DNA of 64,000 nucleotides. Origin: JAQBXX01 sp947085325 (GTDB lineage: Bacteria; Pseudomonadota; Gammaproteobacteria; SURF-13). Positions within the stretch are counted from its first letter, which is position 1. Each line of letters starts with the position of its first letter. Below are positions 53,986-62,160 of the stretch, one piece after another. The DNA lies in the NCBI GenBank assembly GCA_947085325.1, contig CAMTVY010000005.1, positions 1 through 64,000 on the forward strand, written 5' to 3'. The notes under the pieces are model-generated. The model saw only the letters and a program-made list of their open reading frames with translations, had not been told where the DNA came from and made no database searches. The translations under genes and the position numbers were made by a program.

Positions 53986-54150
53986 TCACACTTCGATCAT
54001 TTCAAAATCTTCTTTGCCGGCGCCGCATTCCGGGCATTTCCAGTTCAGCGGGATATCCTCCCATTTTGTTCCGGGTGGAATGCCCTCCTGGGGCAGGCCT
54101 GCGGCCTCATCGTAGATAAAGCCGCAGATCACGCACATATATGACTTCAT
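53986..54150 (-). CDS. Rubredoxin
   Basis: Rubredoxins carry single electrons on a one-iron centre. This 54-residue protein has the two iron-binding pairs YMCVICGFIYD (Cys6, Cys9) and KCPECGAGKEDF (Cys39, Cys42). It also has the usual aromatic core and the GIPPGTKWEDIPLNW linker. AGGAG lies six bases before the ATG. It stands alone, divergent from thiD. No alkane hydroxylase, rubredoxin reductase or diiron partner lies in the window. Confidence 0.95.
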   Translation of the reverse strand: MKSYMCVICGFIYDEAAGLPQEGIPPGTKWEDIPLNWKCPECGAGKEDFEMIEV

Positions 54151-54270
54151 TAAAACTCCTGATGGTGGGCGACAGGCCGTCGTCAGCCGGTCACGAAACG
54201 CTATTTTCGCACGTCCTTGCAGCGGATGAAACCGTCCTCACTGCGGGACACAAATGCTATAGTACGAACT

Positions 54271-55080
54271 ATGCCTAACAAGCCTGAAAATCCCCCGGTG
54301 GTGATGGTGTTCGCAGGGAGCGATCCCACCGGCGGTGCAGGGCTGCAAGCCGATATCGAAGTGTTGGCGAGCCAGGGCTGCCACGCAGCATCAGTGATTA
54401 CTGCAATCACCGCACAGGACACGACAGGCATCAAGGATTGCATGGCGGTTGATGCCACCCTGGTGATCGAGCAGGCGCGCGCTGTGCTTGAGGATATGCC
54501 GGTAGCGGCCTTCAAGATCGGCATGCTGGGTAGCCGCGCGGTGGCCGAGGCTGTACATACCATTCTCAAGGACTACCCCGGTGTGCCTGTGGTGCTTGAT
54601 CCCGTGCTCGCTTCCGCAGGGGGCTATGAACTGGCCGATGCATCGCTGCAGGCCGCCATGATTGCACTCTTGCTGCCCTTGGCCACCGTGCTCACGCCCA
54701 ACAGCCTGGAGGCGCGGGCGCTGGCATCCGCTGCCGATACCCTGGACGCCTGCGCCCAGCAATTAATGGAGTATGGCAGCGAGTTTGTGCTGGTGACCGG
54801 CACGCACGAAAACACGGCTGAGGTCATCAACACCCTGTATGGCAATCATCGTAAACTGGAAACCTTTCACTGGGAACGTTTGCCGGGCAGCTATCATGGC
54901 TCCGGCTGCACGCTGGCGTCGGCCATAGCGGGCATGCTGGCGCACGGGCTTGAACCGTTCACCGCGATACATGAGGCCCAGCAGTACACCTGGAATGCGC
55001 TCAAGCACGCGCGCCGCCTGGGTAAAGGACAGTATCTGCCCAACCGCCTGTTTTGGGTGCAGCACGAAGACGGCGAATGA
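54271..55080 (+). CDS. thiD: Hydroxymethylpyrimidine/phosphomethylpyrimidine kinase
   Basis: ThiD phosphorylates HMP and HMP-P for thiamine synthesis. The chosen ATG gives 269 residues starting MPNKPENPPVVMVFAGSDPT. Signatures are GSDPTGGAGLQADIEVLASQ, VLDPVLASAGGYEL and the C-terminal anion hole GSGCTLASAIAG. No good Shine-Dalgarno precedes the ATG, and a TATAGT -10-like box lies only seven bases upstream, so a leaderless message is conceivable. ATG 54217 is an alternative that adds 18 atypical residues. It overlaps thiE in ATGA. Confidence 0.93.
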   Translation: MPNKPENPPVVMVFAGSDPTGGAGLQADIEVLASQGCHAASVITAITAQDTTGIKDCMAVDATLVIEQARAVLEDMPVAAFKIGMLGSRAVAEAVHTILKDYPGVPVVLDPVLASAGGYELADASLQAAMIALLLPLATVLTPNSLEARALASAADTLDACAQQLMEYGSEFVLVTGTHENTAEVINTLYGNHRKLETFHWERLPGSYHGSGCTLASAIAGMLAHGLEPFTAIHEAQQYTWNALKHARRLGKGQYLPNRLFWVQHEDGE

Positions 55081-55742
55081 CCGGCCTTGCCTCCCTGGCA
55101 GGTACGGAAAGGCTGCGCTTGCGCGGTCTGTACGGGATTACCGGCGCTGATGCGCTGGGTGTTGAGAGGCTGGTGCAGAGGGTGACGCAGGCCCTGGAGG
55201 GCGGCGCTGCACTGATACAATATCGCGATAAGGGCACGGATACAGTACGCCGATTGTCCGAGGCCTGCGCCCTGCGCGAGGTCTGTCGCAGTTATCAGGT
55301 ACCCTTCATCATCAATGATGATGTGGCGCTGGCGCGTGCAGCGGAGGCGGACGGCGTGCATTTGGGGTGTGACGATGCCGCTATGGACGAGGCACGGCAG
55401 CAGTTGGGCCGTAGCGCCATTATCGGCGTGTCGTGTTACAACTCATTGATGCGGGCATGCGCGGCAGAGGCTGGCGGGGCAGACTATGTTGCGTTTGGGC
55501 GCTTTTTTCCGTCCCACACCAAACCGCAGGCCGTCACGGCCAGTTTGGAGTTGCTGTGCGCGGCGCGTGCCGAGCTGCGCATCCCGATTGTTGCCATCGG
55601 CGGCATCACACCGGACAACGGTGCGCAACTGATCGCGGCAGGGGCCGACATGCTCGCCGTGGTGGAGGGCGTGTTTGGCGCGGACGATGTTCGCGGCGCG
55701 GCACGCTGCTACACACAATTATTTGAACAGCAGGAACAATAA
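55077..55742 (+). CDS. thiE: Thiamine-phosphate synthase
   Basis: ThiE joins HMP-PP and thiazole phosphate to give thiamine phosphate. The ATG overlapping the thiD stop gives 221 residues. The TIM-barrel motifs are GLYGITGADALGVERL, LIQYRDKGTD, PFIINDDVALARAAEADGVH, YVAFGRFFPSHTKP and VAIGGITPDNGAQLIAAGAD. thiD-thiE-hemL is a gene order also seen in pseudomonads. Confidence 0.95.
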   Translation: MTGLASLAGTERLRLRGLYGITGADALGVERLVQRVTQALEGGAALIQYRDKGTDTVRRLSEACALREVCRSYQVPFIINDDVALARAAEADGVHLGCDDAAMDEARQQLGRSAIIGVSCYNSLMRACAAEAGGADYVAFGRFFPSHTKPQAVTASLELLCAARAELRIPIVAIGGITPDNGAQLIAAGADMLAVVEGVFGADDVRGAARCYTQLFEQQEQ

Positions 55743-55756
55743 TCATGAGGACACTT

Positions 55757-55885
55757 ATAAAAATGATGGATTTTGATTCAAGACAAGGCGCAGCGCAGGC
55801 GAGCAGCGCAGCATACACGTCAGTATGTGAGCAGCGGAGACAAGCTGCAACGCAGTATTGGAGCAAAAGACGCATTTTTAGAGGT
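55757..55885. repeat. MITE-like imperfect palindrome between thiE and hemL
   Basis: The outer arms aaaaatg (55759-55765) and cattttt (55873-55879) are exact reverse complements. The centre pairs catac (55812-55816) with gtatg (55823-55827), and the arms between match partly (gcgcagcgcaggcgagcagc against gcagcggagacaagctgcaa). Overall it folds into one long hairpin of about 120 bp. The right end abuts the hemL Shine-Dalgarno (GAGG). It looks like a non-coding mobile repeat. Confidence 0.65.
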
Positions 55886-55890
55886 GCCCG

Positions 55891-57177
55891 ATGACTAGGT
55901 CACACGAACTTTTTGTCGCGGCCCAGCGGCACATCCCCGGCGGCGTTAATTCGCCGGTGCGCGCTTTTCGCGGCGTGGGCGGCGAGCCGGTGTTTTTCAG
56001 TCGCGGCGAAGGCGCGTATCTCATAGACGAGGACGGCAGGCGCTATATTGACTACGTGGGCTCGTGGGGGCCGATGATTGCAGGCCATGCCCATCCGCAG
56101 GTGATTGAAGCAGTCAAGATGGCGATAGAGCAGGGCCTGGGTTTTGGCGCACCTACCGCGATTGAGACTGCGATGGCGGACAAGGTGTGTGAACTGGTGC
56201 CTTCGATTGAAATGGTGCGCATGGTCAGTTCGGGCACGGAGGCCACCATGAGCGCCATCCGCCTTGCACGCGGATTCACCGGTCGCGACAAAATCATCAA
56301 GTTTGAAGGTTGTTATCACGGCCATTCCGACTCGTTGCTGGTGAAGGCCGGTTCCGGCGCGCTCACCCTGGGCGTGCCGACCTCGCCGGGGGTGCCCGCT
56401 GCGCTGGCTGAGCATACGCTGACGCTCGCCTACAACGATCTTGAGCAGGTGAAGGCCGCCTTTGCGCGTTACAGCGCGGAGATTGCCTGCGTCATCGTTG
56501 AGCCGGTGGCGGGTAACATGAATTGCGTGCCGCCCGTGCCGGGGTTTCTCGAAGGGCTGCGCAAACTATGCGACGCACACGGCAGCGTATTGATTTTCGA
56601 TGAAGTGATGACCGGTTTTCGCGTGGCGCTGGGGGGCGCCCAGCAGTATTATGGCGTGAAGCCGGATATCACCACGTTAGGCAAGGTGATAGGAGGCGGT
56701 CTGCCGGTGGGGGCCTTTGGCGGACGCAAGGACATCATGCAGCAGATTGCACCGCTGGGCCCTGTGTATCAGGCCGGCACGCTGTCGGGTAATCCGGTCG
56801 CGATGGCGGCCGGGCTTGCCATGCTGCGCCTGGTCAGTGAACCGGATTTCCATGCGCGCCTCAGCGCAACCGCCAAGCGCCTGACGGATGGGCTGGTGCA
56901 GCGTGCACAGCAGGCTGGCGTGCCACTGTGTGCAAACCAGGTGGGCGGCATGTTTGGGTTATTCTTCAGCAGTGAAAAAAGCATCCGCAACTTTGCGCAG
57001 GTCATGGCGTGTGATGTCGAGCGCTTCAAGAAATTCTTTCATGCCATGCTGGAGGAGGGCATCTATCTGGCGCCCTCGGCGTTTGAAGCCGGCTTTGTGT
57101 CGAGTGCGCACGGTGACGCCGAGATCGACGCCACCCTGGCGGCGGCAGAGAAGGTGTTTGCGCGCCTCGTACCCTAG
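55891..57177 (+). CDS. hemL: Glutamate-1-semialdehyde 2,1-aminomutase
   Basis: HemL makes 5-aminolevulinate in the C5 route to haem. The 428-residue PLP enzyme has the family start SHELFVAAQRHIPGGVNSPV. It also shows GAPTAIETAMADKVCELVPS, FEGCYHGHSDSLLVKAGSGA, FDEVMTGFRVALGGAQQYYG and the PLP lysine in TTLGKVIGGGLPVGAFGG. GAGG lies just upstream, next to the palindromic repeat. Haem supply fits the nearby cytochrome genes but is general. Confidence 0.97.
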   Translation: MTRSHELFVAAQRHIPGGVNSPVRAFRGVGGEPVFFSRGEGAYLIDEDGRRYIDYVGSWGPMIAGHAHPQVIEAVKMAIEQGLGFGAPTAIETAMADKVCELVPSIEMVRMVSSGTEATMSAIRLARGFTGRDKIIKFEGCYHGHSDSLLVKAGSGALTLGVPTSPGVPAALAEHTLTLAYNDLEQVKAAFARYSAEIACVIVEPVAGNMNCVPPVPGFLEGLRKLCDAHGSVLIFDEVMTGFRVALGGAQQYYGVKPDITTLGKVIGGGLPVGAFGGRKDIMQQIAPLGPVYQAGTLSGNPVAMAAGLAMLRLVSEPDFHARLSATAKRLTDGLVQRAQQAGVPLCANQVGGMFGLFFSSEKSIRNFAQVMACDVERFKKFFHAMLEEGIYLAPSAFEAGFVSSAHGDAEIDATLAAAEKVFARLVP

Positions 57178-57184
57178 CAGGGGT

Positions 57185-57799
57185 TCAGTCCTGCTGGTTT
57201 GCGCGCAGGCTCAGCATGTCACTCAGCGTTGCATCACGCGTGGCAAAGTGATGCAACAGTCCCATCGCCACATGCCCGATCCAGTACGCCCACACAAAGG
57301 TAGCGATAAATTCATGCACCTCTTTGGCCGCATCAGTAGCGAGATTCAGCTGTCCATTTTCGGGAAGTGCAAAGAACAGGACTGCGCCGGTCAGTGCAGC
57401 TCCGGTCACGGCAAGTATACCGAGCCCATGGATAAGCCCGGAGAGCTTGCCCGGCGGTCCACCTGCGGGCAGGCGCAGCGTCAGTAGTCCACGCAACTCT
57501 TGCGTGATAGCGGCACGGTCAGCAGCTTGCCAGGGAAATAGATGGCGTATGCCGACACCACCCGCACCCCAAAGACTCCATGCCCAGTGCAACAGTACAA
57601 CCGCAAGCGTCGTCATGCCCAGCCATTCATGGCTGTGAAACAGCAGGGCCTCAAGGCCGGTGAGTGGATGATCCGGCTCCGGCGCCTCCATCACCAGGCT
57701 GTTCAATAATTGCAAGCTCACGGTAAGGGCGAGGCCCAGATGCAGGAAGCGGGTGGCGCGATCCCAGCGCTGATGATGTGTGATGTGTGATGTGTTCAT
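57185..57799 (-). CDS. Cytochrome b561 family protein
   Basis: This 204-residue membrane protein has four hydrophobic helices with histidines placed for two b haems. His20 lies in helix 1 (WDRATRFLHLGLALTV). HSHEWLGMTTLAVVLLHWAW is in helix 2, KLSGLIHGLGILAVTGAALT in helix 3 and EVHEFIATFVWAYWIGHVAM in helix 4. The family passes electrons from quinol to periplasmic acceptors. It is transcribed leftward, 62 bp after the charged secreted protein, and is probably in the same operon. Confidence 0.88.
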   Translation of the reverse strand: MNTSHITHHQRWDRATRFLHLGLALTVSLQLLNSLVMEAPEPDHPLTGLEALLFHSHEWLGMTTLAVVLLHWAWSLWGAGGVGIRHLFPWQAADRAAITQELRGLLTLRLPAGGPPGKLSGLIHGLGILAVTGAALTGAVLFFALPENGQLNLATDAAKEVHEFIATFVWAYWIGHVAMGLLHHFATRDATLSDMLSLRANQQD

Positions 57800-57861
57800 G
57801 ATCGATCTCCAGTGAGCACGCCGGGCAGCAAGCTGTCCGGCATGCGCTGACAGTAGTAAAT

Positions 57862-58155
57862 TTAACTCTTTCGGTCATCCTCGGCGGACTCTTCCTGATC
57901 AGCATCAGAGGCCTCCTCTTCCTCCTCTGCATCCTCCTTTGAGTCCTTGTGAGCCTTGCCTTTGCTCATGCGGGCGTGCTCTTTATCCGTGGCGTCATGT
58001 TTCCGGGTTTCACTGCTTTCGGGGTGCGCAGACGAGTCTTTGCCGGATTTCACTGTAGCGGCGGTGTCCTCGGCAGCAACTGCTGTGCCAGCCAGGCCCA
58101 GTGTAAGCAGGGCAGCAGCCAGTGCAGCAGCACTCAGTGTGTTTCTGTGTAACAT
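57862..58155 (-). CDS. Secreted, highly charged low-complexity protein
   Basis: This 97-residue product starts at the ATG behind GAGGAG. A signal peptide of about 28 residues ends GTAVAA. The mature part is built almost only of Lys, Asp, Glu, Ser, Ala and His (SGKDSSAHPESSETRKHDAT, then KGKAHKDSKEDAEEEEEASD). It has no cysteine and no hydrophobic core, so it is probably disordered. It could buffer or bind cations. I do not recognise a family. It lies between cytochrome b561 (downstream) and a divergent two-component system. Confidence 0.75.
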   Translation of the reverse strand: MLHRNTLSAAALAAALLTLGLAGTAVAAEDTAATVKSGKDSSAHPESSETRKHDATDKEHARMSKGKAHKDSKEDAEEEEEASDADQEESAEDDRKS

Positions 58156-58222
58156 GATGTAGCTCCTCTGTGGATGACGTGTTGAACCATTCAGCACGTT
58201 GGAACAGAGCATGGCACCGGCC

Positions 58223-58264
58223 ACATTACCTCCATCTTTCCGCAGCATTAAAAATTGGTAATGT
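58223..58264. promoter_or_regulatory. 8-bp inverted repeat in the divergent promoter of the regulator
   Basis: acattacc (58223-58230) and ggtaatgt (58257-58264) are exact reverse complements with 26 bp between. They lie midway between the charged-protein gene and the response regulator. A binding site for the regulator or a promoter overlap is possible. OmpR-type factors more often use direct repeats. Confidence 0.35.
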
Positions 58265-58296
58265 CACAGACCCATGCGCTGGCTTATGATGGGGGC

Positions 58297-58971
58297 ATGC
58301 GTATTCTGGTGATTGAAGACGACCGTCAGGCGGCGGCCTATCTGGTTAAAGGCCTGAAAGAGAGCGGCTACGCGGTGGATCACGCCGCCAATGCGGGGGA
58401 GGGCAGCCACCTCGCGTTGCAGGAGAACTATGACGCCATGATTATCGACCGCATGCTGCCCGGGGGTGACGGCCTGTCCATCATCGAAGCGCTACGGGGG
58501 CGTGGCAATGCCACACCCGTGCTAATCCTGAGTGCGTTGGGTGAGGTGGACGACCGCGTCAAGGGTCTGCGTGCCGGGGGTGACGACTATCTTACCAAGC
58601 CCTATGCCTTTTCCGAGCTGCTGGCACGGCTTGAAGCGCTGTTGCGCAGGCGCGCGGGCGGCGTAGATGGCCAGCTGCGCGTTGCCGATCTGGAGATGGA
58701 TCTGCTGGCGCGCAGCGTGACACGCGGCGGTACGCGCATTGATTTACAACCGCGCGAATTCCGTTTGCTTGAATATCTGATGCGTCACAGCAATCAGGTG
58801 GTCACGCGTACCATGCTGCTTGAGCATGTGTGGGATTACCACTTTGATCCGCAGACCAATGTGATCGACGTCCATATCAGCCGTTTGCGCCAGAAGATCG
58901 ACAAGAGCTTTTCCACGCCACTGTTGCATACGGTGCGCGGCGCCGGGTATTGCCTGCGTGCGCCTGCCTAA
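58297..58971 (+). CDS. OmpR-family response regulator
   Basis: This is a two-component transcription factor. The ATG at 58297 gives 224 residues starting MRILVIEDDRQAAAYLVKGL. The receiver has acidic pocket EDD, phospho-acceptor Asp51 in AMIIDRMLPGGDGL and the lysine in YLTKPYAFSELLARLEALLR. The DNA-binding winged helix follows (LQPREFRLLEYLMRHSNQVV, VWDYHFDPQTNVIDVHISRL). It overlaps its kinase gene by 14 bp. An upstream in-frame ATG would add 14 unrelated residues. Confidence 0.95.
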   Translation: MRILVIEDDRQAAAYLVKGLKESGYAVDHAANAGEGSHLALQENYDAMIIDRMLPGGDGLSIIEALRGRGNATPVLILSALGEVDDRVKGLRAGGDDYLTKPYAFSELLARLEALLRRRAGGVDGQLRVADLEMDLLARSVTRGGTRIDLQPREFRLLEYLMRHSNQVVTRTMLLEHVWDYHFDPQTNVIDVHISRLRQKIDKSFSTPLLHTVRGAGYCLRAPA

Positions 58972-60337
58972 TCTCTTCCGCACCAGCGCATTCCGCGTGG
59001 CGCTGCTGTATGCGGCCCTGTTCGGAGGTTCCGGCTTTGCCGCACTCGGTTTTGTGTACTGGACGACCACAAACTACCTGGAAGCGCAAACTGATACGGT
59101 GATACGCGCAGAGATGGATGTCCTGCGCGAGACCTATCAGCGCACAGGTCTGAAGGGCCTGCAACGCAGCGTCGACGAGCGCTCCGCAGTGGGTGATGAC
59201 ACAGACCATATCTATCTGCTTGCCAGCCCGGACTACACACCGTTGGCGGGAAATCTGCCGGTCTGGCCGGAGAGTCTGCGTGCGGGCGATGCGTGGGCCC
59301 GTTTGATACTCACGGAGCACGACAAGGATGAAGAGCATGACGCTCGTGAGGCGCGCGCGCTGAGTGTCACCCTGCCGGGCGCGCTGCATCTGTTGGTCGG
59401 GCGCGACCTGCACGAACGCGAGGAATTGCGCGAACACACGCTAGGCACTCTATTCTGGGCGCTGGGCGTCATTCTCACGCTTGCGCTCGTCGGCGGACTG
59501 GCACTGAGCCGGGGTGTGCTGCGGCGCATCGAACATATCAACCGTGCCAGCCGCGAGATCATGGCCGGACATTTCGATCAGCGCATGCCGCTCAGCGGCA
59601 GCGGCGATGAATTCGACCAACTGGCGCAGAATTTAAATCTCATGCTGGAACGGATCGAGCGCCTGATGAACGGGTTGCGGGAGGTTACCGATAACGTCGC
59701 GCACGACCTGCGCAGTCCATTGACCCGGTTGCGCAGCCGTCTTGAACACAGCCAGCGCGGGGCACAGGACAGCGCTGAGTATCGCAGCGTCATCGAACAA
59801 ACGATACGCGACGTCGACGGGCTGCTGGCCACGTTCAATGCCCTGCTCAGCATTGCCCAGCTGGAGGCGGGAGCACGCCGTGGCGACTGGGAGATGCTGG
59901 ATGCCGGTGTCTTGACGAATGATGTGGCTGAACTGTATCAGCCGCTGGCCGAGGAGCAGGGTGACACGCTGACAGCCGACATCGAGGCGGGGCTTGTCCT
60001 GCATGGCAGCCGTGAGCTGCTCTCGCAGGCGCTCGCCAACCTGCTCGATAATGCTATTAAATATACACCCTGTGGCAGCCGCATCCGGCTCAGCGCGGTG
60101 CGCGTTGACGAGGCTCTTGAGCTCTGTGTAGCTGATGATGGCCCTGGTATTCCAGCCGAGGCGCGTGAGCGGGTGCTGGAACGTTTCGTCCGCCTTGATG
60201 CCAGCCGGCACCAGCCGGGCAGTGGGCTTGGTCTTAGCCTGGTGCGTGCGGTTGCACGGCTGCACCGCGCTACACTGCAACTGGACGATAATCATCCGGG
60301 CCTGAAGGTAACATTACGCTTTCCTCTGTCACCGTAA
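58958..60337 (+). CDS. Sensor histidine kinase
   Basis: The 459-residue kinase starts at a GTG overlapping the regulator. Membrane helices lie near 13-36 and 164-186 and enclose a periplasmic domain of about 125 residues. That domain includes an acidic/histidine stretch EHDKDEEHDAREAR (120-133), which could bind cations. A HAMP domain follows, then the DHp helix with His249 (NVAHDLRSPLTRLRSRLEHS) and the ATPase with NLLDNAIKYTP, DDGPGIP and GSGLGLSLV. It presumably phosphorylates the adjacent OmpR-type regulator. The signal is unknown. Confidence 0.93.
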   Translation: MRLPNLFRTSAFRVALLYAALFGGSGFAALGFVYWTTTNYLEAQTDTVIRAEMDVLRETYQRTGLKGLQRSVDERSAVGDDTDHIYLLASPDYTPLAGNLPVWPESLRAGDAWARLILTEHDKDEEHDAREARALSVTLPGALHLLVGRDLHEREELREHTLGTLFWALGVILTLALVGGLALSRGVLRRIEHINRASREIMAGHFDQRMPLSGSGDEFDQLAQNLNLMLERIERLMNGLREVTDNVAHDLRSPLTRLRSRLEHSQRGAQDSAEYRSVIEQTIRDVDGLLATFNALLSIAQLEAGARRGDWEMLDAGVLTNDVAELYQPLAEEQGDTLTADIEAGLVLHGSRELLSQALANLLDNAIKYTPCGSRIRLSAVRVDEALELCVADDGPGIPAEARERVLERFVRLDASRHQPGSGLGLSLVRAVARLHRATLQLDDNHPGLKVTLRFPLSP

Positions 60338-60392
60338 CGCGGCAGGCCTCCTTTCCTTTACAATAGTTGCTGTAGTCTCCCGGGGTATTTCA

Positions 60393-61739
60393 ATGTTTGA
60401 CAATCTCAGCGGACGTCTTGGACACATCCTCAAAAACCTGCGTGGTCAGGGTCGCCTGAGCGAAGACAACATCAAGGACACGCTGCGTGAAGTGCGCATG
60501 GCGTTGCTCGAAGCCGACGTCGCGCTACCGGTAGTGCGCGAATTCATCGAGCGCGTGCGCGCGCGCGCCATCGGTCAGGAAGTGGCGCAGAGCCTCACAC
60601 CCGGTCAGGCACTGATCAAGATCGTGCATACAGAGCTGGTCGCGATCATGGGTGTGGCCTGCGACGAGCTGAACCTCAACGTGCCTCCGCCGGCAGTGAT
60701 ACTGATGGCGGGTTTGCAGGGTGCGGGAAAAACCACCAGCAGCGGCAAGCTGGCGCGCCTGCTGCAAGAGCGCCTGAAGAAGCGTGTCCTGCTGGCCAGC
60801 ACTGACATATACCGTCCCGCTGCCATCGAGCAATTGCGAGTACTGGCCGCGGACATCGGCGCGGCGTTTTTCCCGAGCGAAGTGACGCAAGACCCGGCAG
60901 CCATTGCTGAGGCCGCACTGGCGTACGCACGCAGGCACGCCATTGATGTCGTCATCATCGACAGCGCAGGGCGTTTGCATATCGACAGCGAGATGATGGA
61001 CGAGATCAAGCGCCTGCACGCGGTGCTGAACCCGGTAGAGACGTTGTTTGTGGTGGACAGCATGACCGGCCAGGACGCCGTTAACAGTGCCCGCGCCTTC
61101 AATGAAGCGCTGCCGCTCACGGGCGTCATTCTCACCAAGACCGACGGCGATGCGCGTGGCGGCGCCGCACTTTCGGTGCGCCATATCACCGGCAAGCCCA
61201 TCAAGTTTCTCGGCACCGGCGAAAAGACCGGTGCGCTGGAGCCATTTCATCCCGAGCGCGTAGCATCGCGCATCCTCGGCATGGGCGATGTGCTGAGTCT
61301 GGTGGAAGAAGCGGGGCGCAGCATCGACATGCAGCAGGCGGAGAAGATGGCCGCCAAGCTGAAAAAAGGCACCAGTTTTGACCTTGATGATTTCCGCGAC
61401 CAGCTGCGCCAGATACGCGCCATGGGCGGCATGGCAGGCGTGATGGAAAAACTGCCCGGCATGATGAATATTCCCGCTGCTGCGCAAGGCCAGATCAATG
61501 ACAAAGACCCGCAACGCATGGAAGTCATCATCAACTCCATGACGCCCACGGAACGCCGCAAGCCCGACATACTGAATGGTTCGCGCAAACGCCGTATCGC
61601 AGCAGGCTCCGGCACCCAGGTGCAGGATGTCAACCGCCTGCTGAAGCAATATGACCAGATGCAGCGCATGATGAAGCAGGTCGCCAAGGGCGGCATGGCC
61701 AAAATGCTGCGCAGCATCAAGGGACGCATGCCGTTTTAA
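60393..61739 (+). CDS. ffh: Signal recognition particle protein Ffh
   Basis: Ffh with 4.5S RNA targets membrane proteins to FtsY and SecYEG. It has 448 residues. The N domain begins MFDNLSGRLGHILKNLRGQG. The G domain has GLQGAGKTTSSGKLARLLQE, STDIYRPAAIEQL, DSAGRLHIDSEM and TKTDGDARGGAALSV. The methionine-rich M domain runs from about residue 330 (MGGMAGVMEKLPGM). It stands alone before rpsP. Confidence 0.98.
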   Translation: MFDNLSGRLGHILKNLRGQGRLSEDNIKDTLREVRMALLEADVALPVVREFIERVRARAIGQEVAQSLTPGQALIKIVHTELVAIMGVACDELNLNVPPPAVILMAGLQGAGKTTSSGKLARLLQERLKKRVLLASTDIYRPAAIEQLRVLAADIGAAFFPSEVTQDPAAIAEAALAYARRHAIDVVIIDSAGRLHIDSEMMDEIKRLHAVLNPVETLFVVDSMTGQDAVNSARAFNEALPLTGVILTKTDGDARGGAALSVRHITGKPIKFLGTGEKTGALEPFHPERVASRILGMGDVLSLVEEAGRSIDMQQAEKMAAKLKKGTSFDLDDFRDQLRQIRAMGGMAGVMEKLPGMMNIPAAAQGQINDKDPQRMEVIINSMTPTERRKPDILNGSRKRRIAAGSGTQVQDVNRLLKQYDQMQRMMKQVAKGGMAKMLRSIKGRMPF

Positions 61740-61916
61740 CAGGGGTGCAGGGCGCCTCTTATTGGCGCCTGACCTCGGAGGCGCTAGCTGCCCCCTGGGG
61801 CCGCCTGTCGGGGCAGTCGCAAACTCTTCCTTGGGGTGTATTTTTGGCGTACAATGCTGGGATTTTCAGGCTCTTGCCGTCTGGGCAAGTGGGCCGATTT
61901 TGAGGGTGGAAGACGC

Positions 61917-62159
61917 ATGGTAACCATACGCATGGCTCGTGGCGGCGCGAAAAAGCGACCATTTTACAATATCGTTGTGACGGACAACCGTCAGCCGCGC
62001 GACGGCCGCTATATTGAGCGCGTAGGATTTTACAATCCTGTCGCCACCGGTGGCGAAGTAAAACTTACGCTGGACAATGAGCGAATCGGCTACTGGATTT
62101 CCAAGGGCGCGAAGCCGTCCGAGCGTGTTGCAGGGCTCATCAAGAGCCACGCGGCCTGA
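61917..62159 (+). CDS. rpsP: 30S ribosomal protein S16
   Basis: S16 is an early 30S assembly protein. The ATG at 61917, with GGTGGA upstream, gives MVTIRMARGGAKKRPFYNIV and 80 residues, the family size. An upstream ATG at 61836 adds unrelated residues. It is the first gene of the conserved rpsP-rimM-trmD-rplS operon. A TACAAT box at 61850-61855 may belong to its promoter, but I see no convincing -35. Confidence 0.97.
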   Translation: MVTIRMARGGAKKRPFYNIVVTDNRQPRDGRYIERVGFYNPVATGGEVKLTLDNERIGYWISKGAKPSERVAGLIKSHAA

Positions 62160-62160
62160 G

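Noticed and set aside
55077..55890. TPP or other riboswitch between thiE and hemL
   Set aside because: The structured spacer is a long symmetric palindrome with no thi-box features and it lies after, not before, the thiamine genes.
61741..61815. Intrinsic terminator after ffh
   Set aside because: ggcgcc (61751-61756) and ggcgcc (61764-61769) can pair, but no T-run follows and the stem is only 6 bp, so it is not listed as a terminator.
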